Shown: piece by piece, positions 26,886 to 34,778 of the stretch
Numbering within the stretch: position 1 is the stretch's first letter
Layout: every line of letters starts with the position of its first letter
DNA from: Lachnospiraceae bacterium
GTDB taxonomy: Bacteria; Bacillota; Clostridia; Lachnospirales; Lachnospiraceae
Direction: 5' to 3'
Assembly (NCBI GenBank): GCA_902363825.1
Contig: CABJBK010000012.1
Span: forward strand, 1-64,000
DNA length: 64,000 nucleotides
Program-made: the position numbers and the translations under genes
The notes under the pieces: generated by a model
Told to the model about the DNA's origin: nothing
Seen by the model: only the letters and a program-made list of their open reading frames with translations
Database searches by the model: none

Positions 26886-27839
26886 TTAAATACTGGTCTT
26901 TCTGATATTGGAATCAAACAGACGGTTAAAGCCGAGCCACTCCGTATTTCCGTCCGGCACTTTTGCGAACGCCTCTTTCATCGTCTCCATCTTCGCGTCG
27001 AGATTATCGGCAAACGTAAGCGCAACCGCTTCGACGAGTGCCGGTTTTTTCGGGGAACCAAATTCCAGTTCTCCGTGATGCGCAAGGATACAGTGCTTTA
27101 ATTCATTTCCGAGTTTTACCGGGAAATCCGGGATCTCACGGATCCGGTCTCCCACCACTTCCGCGCCGATCATGATATGGCCGAGAAGCTGTCCCGCATC
27201 GGTATAATCATTTTCCGGAAATGTGGAGAGCTCGGAAAGCTTTCCGATATCGTGAAACATCGCTGCGGCAACTAAAAGGTCACGGTTTAAGATCGGATAG
27301 TTGTCCGCAAAATAATTGCAGAGCTTCGTCACCCCAAGCGTATGCTCTAAAAGTCCGCCGACAAATCCGTGATGTACGCTCTTTGCCGCCGAATGGAATT
27401 TGAAACGTTTCTCAAAATCCGCGTCCTCCAAAAAGAAGCTGCTTACGAGCTGTTTCAAATGCGGATTTTTCATTTTCGCGATGTATCCGGTAAGTTCCTC
27501 ATACATCTCATCAATATCGCGGTCGCTGACCGGAAGATAGTCCTTCGGATCATATTCTCCCGGCTGTACTTTGCGCACACGCTTTACATTTAACTGCAGC
27601 GCGCCCTGAAAACTGGTCAGATCCCCGACCACGTTAATATAATCCAGACTGTCAAAATCATCGATCCCCTGTGAACCCGGATCCCAGATCTTCGCGTCCA
27701 AAAGTCCGGTCTTATCCTGCAGCATCAAAGATTCATACGGCTTGCCGTTCTTTGTGACTGCCGACTGTTTATGTTTACAGAGAAAGACCTCGTTGACTCT
27801 TTCTCCTTCACGCAATGTTTCAATATATCTCATGTCCAA
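26886..27839 (-). CDS. yhaM: 3'-5' exoribonuclease YhaM
   Basis: 317 residues. OB-fold nucleic-acid-binding domain (about 15-95) with AKIWDPGSQ, then an HD domain with HHGFVGGLLEHT and AAMFHDIGK. This is the YhaM architecture: a metal-dependent exonuclease for RNA turnover. Sits 13 bases upstream of rlmD and 11 bases downstream of the HtrA-like gene. Confidence 0.93.
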   Translation of the reverse strand: MDMRYIETLREGERVNEVFLCKHKQSAVTKNGKPYESLMLQDKTGLLDAKIWDPGSQGIDDFDSLDYINVVGDLTSFQGALQLNVKRVRKVQPGEYDPKDYLPVSDRDIDEMYEELTGYIAKMKNPHLKQLVSSFFLEDADFEKRFKFHSAAKSVHHGFVGGLLEHTLGVTKLCNYFADNYPILNRDLLVAAAMFHDIGKLSELSTFPENDYTDAGQLLGHIMIGAEVVGDRIREIPDFPVKLGNELKHCILAHHGELEFGSPKKPALVEAVALTFADNLDAKMETMKEAFAKVPDGNTEWLGFNRLFDSNIRKTSI

Positions 27840-27850
27840 TCCTCCAAAAT

Positions 27851-29128
27851 TTATTCCAAAACTCCGACGACTGCCGTACAGGTGATCTTCGTATAGCCGT
27901 CTGTTCCCTGTCTTTTTACTGCTATGCTCACGTTCGTGTTCGGTGAGAGGGAAAGCAGTTTTTCCGTATAATCCGATACATTCGTGATCTCCGCGCCGTT
28001 TAATTCCACGATGACATCCCCGCTCTGCAGTCCCGCGTTCATCGCCGGCGAATCCATCTCCACCGACTTCACATACACGCCCTTCGGCAGATCATAGGAC
28101 GCTGAGATCTCATCCGTGACGGTGCTTAATTTCGCGCCAAGATACGGAATGCTCTGATTGTTGGAAAGTTTCTCAATGACTTCTTTTAGCTCCGAAATGG
28201 ATACTGCCGTCAGCGTATTCGTGTCACTGCCGCTGCTGTATCCCTGCATGATCAGTCCGACGATCTCTCCGTTTAAATTGATCAGGACACCGCTGCCGCT
28301 GCTGTTTCCCACAATATCCGTATTCAGGACATGGTAGGTCGCGTCCAGCGTGGATACGCTGTTTCCGGTCGCTGTGATGTCCCCGGTCAGGATCGAAAAG
28401 TTCGCCCCGAGCGGACTTCCGAGCGCAATGACCACGGTCCCCGGCTGTACCGCATAGGAATTGCCGAGCACGGCTGTCTTTATGGCTCCAAGCGTCGCGT
28501 CCGGGATGTCGGATAGCGCAACGCTTAACACCGCCACGCCGGTATTTCCATCGTACTGCTTTAACACCGCGTTCACGATCGCTCCGTCCACAAACGTCAC
28601 ACGGATCGCCTGCGCGTCTGTGATCACTTTTTTCTCTGTCAGGATCAAAAGCTCCTGTCCGTTATTCGCAATGACAACTCCGCTCGCCTGTCCGGAGCTC
28701 TCATAAGGCGTGTTGAACCAGTCCATGTCACTCTTTACGCCTGTCACCGTAACAATGGACTTATTCTGCTCCTCGCCGATCGCGTAGATCTTATTTTGCA
28801 GCTTCTGGTAATCGGTCGTCTCCAGTTCCTGCGTTTCTGTTATGTAAACCGGAGCGGCATTCTCTGTCTCGGAATCTTTTTCCGGCTCCCGCTCTGTCTC
28901 CGGTTCCAGTTCGTCTTTCGGAATCGTCACCACCGGTTTTTCCTCCGGATACAGCCATTCCTGCATATAGGGCTGCACCAGCGTAAAGACCAGACACGCG
29001 ATCAGCCCGAACGCAACGGCTGACACGAGAAGCACTGCCACTTTGGAAAGTACCTGTCTTTTACTCACCGGCTTGTCCTTTATCTTTTCCTTAATAAACG
29101 CGAATTCATCTTCCTTTTTCTCTGGCAT
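27851..29128 (-). CDS. HtrA-like PDZ protein with degenerate protease site
   Basis: 425 residues: cytoplasmic tail, one membrane segment (about 29-52), acidic linker, trypsin-like domain (about 120-320) and PDZ domain (about 325-420). The site that holds His in HtrA (LTNNHVV) reads LTEKKVI near 163-169; the Asp site (NTDLAVL) reads NTGVAVL, giving Gly197. Only the serine loop GNSSGSG (S276) resembles the active form. Two of three catalytic residues appear lost, so a non-proteolytic envelope role is likely. Confidence 0.85.
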   Translation of the reverse strand: MPEKKEDEFAFIKEKIKDKPVSKRQVLSKVAVLLVSAVAFGLIACLVFTLVQPYMQEWLYPEEKPVVTIPKDELEPETEREPEKDSETENAAPVYITETQELETTDYQKLQNKIYAIGEEQNKSIVTVTGVKSDMDWFNTPYESSGQASGVVIANNGQELLILTEKKVITDAQAIRVTFVDGAIVNAVLKQYDGNTGVAVLSVALSDIPDATLGAIKTAVLGNSYAVQPGTVVIALGSPLGANFSILTGDITATGNSVSTLDATYHVLNTDIVGNSSGSGVLINLNGEIVGLIMQGYSSGSDTNTLTAVSISELKEVIEKLSNNQSIPYLGAKLSTVTDEISASYDLPKGVYVKSVEMDSPAMNAGLQSGDVIVELNGAEITNVSDYTEKLLSLSPNTNVSIAVKRQGTDGYTKITCTAVVGVLE

Positions 29129-29227
29129 TGTAAAATCCCCATTTCCTCAGGTCTGCTCCCATTATACGTTGAATTCCGGGCGGTTGCAACTGTTTAAATG
29201 AATTTAGAGGATCCTTGAAAATATTTT

Positions 29228-29256
29228 TTGCGATTTCCATACGGTTGGGTTATACT
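29228..29256 (+). promoter_or_regulatory. probable mutS2 promoter
   Basis: TTGCGA, 17 bases, TATACT, 53 bases before the mutS2 start. The -35 is imperfect; a further TATAGT lies 13 bases on. Confidence 0.5.
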
Positions 29257-29309
29257 TATGTATAGTAGACTTTCTACCAGAAATCAGAAATACAAATCGG
29301 AGAATTTAA

Positions 29310-31697
29310 ATGAACGAAAAGGCATTCAAAACATTAGAATATAATAAGATCATCGATCTTCTGACCGAGCAGGCGGCATCCCCGAAGGCGAAGGAACTCT
29401 GCCGCTCCTTAAAACCAATGACTGATAAGGCAAAGATCGAAGCCGCGCAGACCCAGACGGCGGACGCACTGACAAGACTTTTCCAGAAAGGCAGCGTCTC
29501 TTTTTCCGGGATCCATGATATGGAGGCTTCCTTAAAACGCCTTGAGATCGGCGGAACGATGGGCATCGATGAATTTTTAGCGCTCAGTTCCCTGCTTGAA
29601 GCGGCAAAACGCGTCAAGGCTTTTTCCCGTGGAAAATCCGAGGACGGCGCACGGGATTCCCTGGATGACCTCTTTGACGGCATCGAACCGCTGACACCGC
29701 TCTTGGATGAGATCCGCCGCTGCATCATTTCCGAGGATGAGATCGCGGATGACGCAAGTCCGGCCTTAAAAAATATCCGCAGAAGCATCCGCAGCATGAA
29801 CGACCGCGTCCACTCCCAGATGACTGCGATGTTAAACAACACGAACATCCGCAACAGTCTGCAGGACGGTGTTATCACCATGCGGAACGGCCGCTACTGT
29901 CTTCCGGTCAAGGCGGAATACAAAAATCAGGTGCCCGGTATGGTACACGACCAGTCTTCCACCGGCTCCACGCTTTTTATCGAACCGATGGCAGTTGTCA
30001 ACCTGAACAATGAGTTAAAGGAACTCTACTTAAAGGAACAGGATGAGATCTCGGTCATCCTCGCGAATTTAAGTAATCTGACCTCTGAATATATCCCATA
30101 TATCCGGGAGGATTACCGGATTTTGACTGAACTTGATTTTATTTTCGCGAAAGCATCCCTCGCGAAGATCTACAACGGCACCGCGCCGATTTTCAATGAA
30201 AACGGCTACATCCACATCCGAAAGGGACGCCATCCGCTGTTAAACAAACACAAGGTCGTTCCGATCGATGTCACTTTGGGCGACGCATTTGACCTTCTTA
30301 TCATCACCGGACCGAACACCGGTGGAAAGACCGTGTCCTTAAAGACCGTCGGTCTCTTTACGCTGATGGGGCAGGCGGGACTGCACATTCCCGCAAATGA
30401 CCGCTCGGAGCTTTGTGTCTTCCATGAGGTCTTTGCGGATATCGGAGATGAGCAGAGCATTGAACAGAGCCTCAGTACGTTCTCCTCGCACATGACGAAT
30501 ATCATTTCGATCTTAGATCATGTGGATGAGCACTCTCTGGTTCTTTTTGATGAGCTCTGCGCCGGAACCGACCCAACCGAAGGTGCCGCGCTCGCGATCT
30601 CGATCCTCTCAAAGCTGCACGCGCGCGGCATACGCACCATGGCGACCACGCATTACAGCGAGATCAAGGTGTTTGCGCTCGAGACACCCGGTGTGGAGAA
30701 CGCCTGCTGTGAATTCAGCGTGGAGACATTAAGTCCGACTTACCGCCTGCTCATCGGGATTCCGGGCAAAAGTAACGCATTTGCGATCTCCGGCAAACTC
30801 GGACTTTCCGCCGACATTATCGAAGACGCGAAGACCAGGATCACCACGAGTGAGCAGAATTTCGAGGATCTGATCGCAGACCTCGAATCGAGCCGCGTTA
30901 CCATTGAAAAGGAACGGCTTGAGATCAACCAGTACAAGGCGGAGGTTGCCTCTTTAAAGAAAAAACTGGAAGCCAAACAGGAACGGCTTGACGAGAGCCG
31001 TGACAAGATCCTGCGCGAGGCAAATGAACAGGCCTACGCGATCTTAAAAGAAGCAAAAGACGTCGCTGACACTTCCATCCGCAATTTCAACAAATACGGC
31101 ACTACCCATGCGCCGGTCAGCGAGATGGAAAAACAGCGCTCGAAGATCCGTGATAAAATGTCCGCTGCGGAAAAGAACATGGCGGGCACAAAGAAAAAGC
31201 AGGCTCCTGCCGGAAACGCGCCAAAGAACCTGCGCATCGGTGACCGTGTCAAGGTACTCAGCATGAATCTGACCGGAACCGTCCACACCCTGCCAAACGC
31301 AAGAGGCGATCTCTATGTGCAGATGGGCATTCTGCGCTCTCTGGTCAATGTGCGGGATCTGGTACTGCTCCCGGACGATACCGTGCCTGCGGCAGCCAAA
31401 AAGACAAACGGCAAATCCGGTTCCGGAAAGATCCGTATGTCGAAATCCGCGTCCGTCTCCACCGAGATCAATCTGATCGGCATGACGACAGACGAGGCGA
31501 TCGCTGTGCTCGACAAGTATCTGGATGACGCCTATATCGCGCATCTGCCTTCCGTCCGTATCGTCCACGGCAAAGGCACCGGCGCACTGCGCGCCGCGGT
31601 ACACAAGCACTTAAAGCGCTTAAAATATGTAAAATCCTTTCACCTCGGCGAGTTTGGGGAAGGCGATGCCGGTGTGACGATCGCAGAATTTGAATAG
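29310..31697 (+). CDS. mutS2: MutS2 family ATPase with Smr domain
   Basis: 795 residues. Core helices, Walker A GPNTGGKT near 334, Walker B and signature around LVLFDELCAGTDPTEGAA, a coiled-coil (about 515-600), a KOW-like segment, and a C-terminal Smr domain (last 75 residues, IVHGKGTGALR). MutS2 suppresses recombination or rescues collided ribosomes in Firmicutes. The GGAGAATTTAA site precedes the ATG. Followed by a two-component pair on the same strand. Confidence 0.95.
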   Translation: MNEKAFKTLEYNKIIDLLTEQAASPKAKELCRSLKPMTDKAKIEAAQTQTADALTRLFQKGSVSFSGIHDMEASLKRLEIGGTMGIDEFLALSSLLEAAKRVKAFSRGKSEDGARDSLDDLFDGIEPLTPLLDEIRRCIISEDEIADDASPALKNIRRSIRSMNDRVHSQMTAMLNNTNIRNSLQDGVITMRNGRYCLPVKAEYKNQVPGMVHDQSSTGSTLFIEPMAVVNLNNELKELYLKEQDEISVILANLSNLTSEYIPYIREDYRILTELDFIFAKASLAKIYNGTAPIFNENGYIHIRKGRHPLLNKHKVVPIDVTLGDAFDLLIITGPNTGGKTVSLKTVGLFTLMGQAGLHIPANDRSELCVFHEVFADIGDEQSIEQSLSTFSSHMTNIISILDHVDEHSLVLFDELCAGTDPTEGAALAISILSKLHARGIRTMATTHYSEIKVFALETPGVENACCEFSVETLSPTYRLLIGIPGKSNAFAISGKLGLSADIIEDAKTRITTSEQNFEDLIADLESSRVTIEKERLEINQYKAEVASLKKKLEAKQERLDESRDKILREANEQAYAILKEAKDVADTSIRNFNKYGTTHAPVSEMEKQRSKIRDKMSAAEKNMAGTKKKQAPAGNAPKNLRIGDRVKVLSMNLTGTVHTLPNARGDLYVQMGILRSLVNVRDLVLLPDDTVPAAAKKTNGKSGSGKIRMSKSASVSTEINLIGMTTDEAIAVLDKYLDDAYIAHLPSVRIVHGKGTGALRAAVHKHLKRLKYVKSFHLGEFGEGDAGVTIAEFE

Positions 31698-31723
31698 ACA
31701 AAGAAATTTGAACGGAGGTATTT

Positions 31724-32425
31724 ATGGCAGCAAAACAGAAAATTTTAATCGTAGATGATGACAATAATATTGCAGAACTGATCTCTCTTTATCTGACCAA
31801 AGAGTGTTATGATACAGAAATCGTAAATGACGGAGAAGATGCCTTAAAAGCTTTTGAATCCTACCGTCCGAACCTGATCCTCCTTGATCTGATGCTTCCG
31901 GGCATTGACGGCTATCAGGTCTGCCGGGAGATCCGGGGAAAATCCAACGTCCCGATCATCATGCTCTCGGCAAAGGGCGAGATCTTCGACAAAGTGTTAG
32001 GACTTGAACTTGGTGCCGATGACTATATCATGAAACCGTTTGATTCCAAGGAGCTGGTTGCCCGGGTAAAAGCGGTCCTGCGCCGTTTCCAGCCCGCGAA
32101 ACCGGACGCTCCCGCCGCGGATATCAAGTGTGTGGAATATCCGGATCTGGTCATCAACCTTTCCAACTATTCCGTGCTCTATCAGGGACAGCCCATCGAC
32201 ATGCCGCCAAAGGAACTCGAACTTTTGTATTTCCTTGCCTCCTCTCCGAACCAGGTGTTCACAAGGGAACAGCTTCTCGACCACATCTGGGGCTATGAAT
32301 ACATCGGAGATACGCGTACCGTGGATGTCCATGTCAAACGTCTGAGAGAAAAGATCAAGGACAACGCTTCCTGGAGCCTTGCCACGGTCTGGGGCATCGG
32401 CTACAAGTTTGAGGTAAAGGATTGA
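31724..32425 (+). CDS. OmpR-family response regulator
   Basis: 233 residues: receiver domain with the acidic cluster DDD near the N-terminus, phospho-acceptor D55 in LILLDLMLPG and lysine in DYIMKPF, then a winged-helix effector domain ending with RTVDVHVKRLREKI and VWGIGYKF. It lies 19 bases before its kinase. Target genes are not evident from the sequence. Confidence 0.95.
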   Translation: MAAKQKILIVDDDNNIAELISLYLTKECYDTEIVNDGEDALKAFESYRPNLILLDLMLPGIDGYQVCREIRGKSNVPIIMLSAKGEIFDKVLGLELGADDYIMKPFDSKELVARVKAVLRRFQPAKPDAPAADIKCVEYPDLVINLSNYSVLYQGQPIDMPPKELELLYFLASSPNQVFTREQLLDHIWGYEYIGDTRTVDVHVKRLREKIKDNASWSLATVWGIGYKFEVKD

Positions 32426-32444
32426 CGCAAGAGGTTTACATAAC

Positions 32445-33881
32445 ATGAAAAAGACACTGTATTGGAAGCTCCTGCTCGGCTATCTGATCTTTGGCATTCT
32501 GGGGTTTATCCTGGTTTCCACCGTGACCGCCGAGGTCGAGCTTCACTATCTGGAAAAGCACACGGCTTCGGATCTCTACCGTGAGGCGACGCTCGTTGCC
32601 AACAAATATGCCGCCGAATATTACAAAAATACCATGACCCTTTCTGATCTAAACAACCAGTTTGAGGCTCTCGATACCTATCTTTCGTCTGAGATCTGGC
32701 TGATCAATACCGACGGGGACATTCTGGTCAATTCCGGCGCGCCGGTGGATCTGAGCAATTTAGAGCGCATCGACAGCTTTAACGCGACGGATTTCGGCAG
32801 CCGTTATTATCAGATCGGACATTTTTATAATTATTTTTCGCAGGATTATTTAAGCGTCTTCGCGCCGATCACTGTAAATTACAAGGTGAAGGGTTATATC
32901 GTTATCCACAAGCCCCTATCGGTGATCACCTCGTTTAACAACCGTCTGTTGAACTTTTCCTACCTGACACTCGGACTGTTAGCGGCATGCGCGCTGTTCC
33001 TTATCATCCTGTTTGTTTTCTTTGTGGTCCACCCGATCCACAAGATCGCGAAGTCGGTCGCGCGCTATGCAGACGGTGATTTTTCCAAAAAGATCGATGT
33101 ACATACCAACGACGAGATCGGTTATCTTGCCGCCTCGATCGACTATATGGCAAACGAGATGAATACCCTCGAGGAAGACCAGCGTAAATTTGTTTCCAAT
33201 GTCTCGCACGATTTCCGCTCGCCGCTCACTTCGATCAAAGGCTATGTGGAAGCCATGCTGGACGGCACGATCCCGCCGGAATTGCAGAACAAGTATCTGA
33301 ACATCATCCTGTTTGAGACCGAACGCCTGAACAAGCTGACCAACAGCATTCTCGAGCTGAATAAATACGGTTCGCACGGCAGAACCATCCTGGACACCGG
33401 AAATTTCGATATCAACCATGTGATCAAGATGACTGCCATGACGTTCGAGGGGCGCTGCAAGGAAAAGCATCTCTCCTTTGAACTGATCCTGACCGGGCAG
33501 ACGCTCTTTGTGCGCGCGGACATGAGCAAGATCGAGCAGGTCGTCTATAACCTGATCGATAACGCGATCAAGTTCAGCCACAACGATTCTACGATCACGA
33601 TCGAAACGACCGAAAAGAACGGGAAAGTCTTTGTGTCGGTCAAAGACACCGGGATCGGCATCCCGAAGGACAGCCTGAACAAGATCTGGGAACGCTTTTA
33701 CAAGACGGATCTCTCCCGTGGCAAGGACAAGAAGGGAACCGGTCTCGGACTTGCCATCGTAAAGGAGATCATTCAGGCACACGGCGAAAATATCAATGTC
33801 ATAAGTACCGAAGGAGTCGGAACGGAATTTATCTTCACGCTCCCGCTCGCAAAGGAAAAATCCGCAGGGTCAGAAAACTGA
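32445..33881 (+). CDS. membrane sensor histidine kinase
   Basis: 478 residues: two membrane helices (about 8-30 and 172-198) bracket an extracytoplasmic sensor, followed by HAMP, HisKA with H255 in FVSNVSHDFRSPLTSIKG, and a HATPase domain with N, G1 (DTGIGIPKD) and G2 (GTGLGLAI) boxes. It pairs with the regulator just upstream and ends in a strong terminator. The layout resembles PhoR/WalK-type kinases; the signal is unknown. Confidence 0.95.
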   Translation: MKKTLYWKLLLGYLIFGILGFILVSTVTAEVELHYLEKHTASDLYREATLVANKYAAEYYKNTMTLSDLNNQFEALDTYLSSEIWLINTDGDILVNSGAPVDLSNLERIDSFNATDFGSRYYQIGHFYNYFSQDYLSVFAPITVNYKVKGYIVIHKPLSVITSFNNRLLNFSYLTLGLLAACALFLIILFVFFVVHPIHKIAKSVARYADGDFSKKIDVHTNDEIGYLAASIDYMANEMNTLEEDQRKFVSNVSHDFRSPLTSIKGYVEAMLDGTIPPELQNKYLNIILFETERLNKLTNSILELNKYGSHGRTILDTGNFDINHVIKMTAMTFEGRCKEKHLSFELILTGQTLFVRADMSKIEQVVYNLIDNAIKFSHNDSTITIETTEKNGKVFVSVKDTGIGIPKDSLNKIWERFYKTDLSRGKDKKGTGLGLAIVKEIIQAHGENINVISTEGVGTEFIFTLPLAKEKSAGSEN

Positions 33882-33898
33882 CCACTGCGGACTTTTTT
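33861..33898. terminator. bidirectional terminator, kinase and murI
   Basis: Stem TCCGCAGGGTCAG / CTGACCACTGCGGA with an AAAA loop, followed by six T. It overlaps the last codons of the kinase gene and lies next to the convergent murI stop. Confidence 0.85.
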
Positions 33899-33906
33899 AT
33901 CACTTC

Positions 33907-34677
33907 TTACAAAGAAAGCAGTTTTTCGCAGAGTGCGATCTCTTCTGCTGTCTCCCTGCTGTTTAAGATCGAGATCTCTCCCTTTTCTCCGGAAGGGTTT
34001 AAAATCCCGCTCTCCCGCATTCTGCGGCGCAGCTCACGCGCGGTACCTGCTCCTCCGTCAAACACCGCGACACTGCTTCCGAGCAGCTCTTGAATGACCG
34101 GGCGCACAAACGGATAATGGGTACATCCGAGCACGACCGCGTCTACTTTGCCCTGATACGGCGCGAATTTTTCACTTAAATACGCTTTTAAATCTTCTCC
34201 GTCCAGATCTCCCGCTTCCACAAACTCCGGAAGCCCCGGACAAGCTAACGGATAGATCTCTGCCTGCGCCTCATATTCCTGCATCAGATGATGAAATTTC
34301 TCTTCCCGGATCGTCATCGGTGTCGCCATGACTAACACTCTGGCATTCTGCTTTGACAGAACCGCCGGTTTTAACGCCGGTTCGATCCCGACGACCGGCA
34401 TATCCGGATATTTTTCCCGGAGCAGATCGATCGCCGCGCTCGTCGCTGTGTTACATGCCACCACGATCGCTTTCGCGCCACGCTCCACTAAAAAATCAAT
34501 ATGCTCTACGGTCAGCCTGCGCACCTCTTCTACCGTTTTCGGACCATACGGCGCGTTTTTGGAATCTCCATAATAAATATAATTTTCATTCGGCATCAGC
34601 TTCACCAGTTCCCGTAACACGCTGATCCCGCCAACGCCTGAGTCGAATACACCGACCGGTGCCTGCGATATATCCAT
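33907..34677 (-). CDS. murI: glutamate racemase
   Basis: Makes D-glutamate for peptidoglycan. 256 residues, with VGVFDSGVGG at the N-terminus and two catalytic cysteines, C75 in ACNTATS and C185 in GCTHYPF. Full length. Cytoplasmic, single-gene unit between the terminators at 33861 and 34696. Confidence 0.96.
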   Translation of the reverse strand: MDISQAPVGVFDSGVGGISVLRELVKLMPNENYIYYGDSKNAPYGPKTVEEVRRLTVEHIDFLVERGAKAIVVACNTATSAAIDLLREKYPDMPVVGIEPALKPAVLSKQNARVLVMATPMTIREEKFHHLMQEYEAQAEIYPLACPGLPEFVEAGDLDGEDLKAYLSEKFAPYQGKVDAVVLGCTHYPFVRPVIQELLGSSVAVFDGGAGTARELRRRMRESGILNPSGEKGEISILNSRETAEEIALCEKLLSL

Positions 34678-34695
34678 AGCTTTCCCTCACGATCT

Positions 34696-34723
34696 TTAAA
34701 AACAGGCGGTCATCTGCCGCCTG
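34696..34723 (-). terminator. terminator after sbcC
   Basis: Minus-strand stem CAGGCGG / CCGCCTG with a seven-base loop, followed by TTTTTA. It closes the FIST-MCP-sbcD-sbcC run. Confidence 0.8.
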
Positions 34724-34778
34724 CCGTTTTTCCTCTTTCTTACCGGATATTTATTGTAGCACGTTTGTCCGCATTTGC

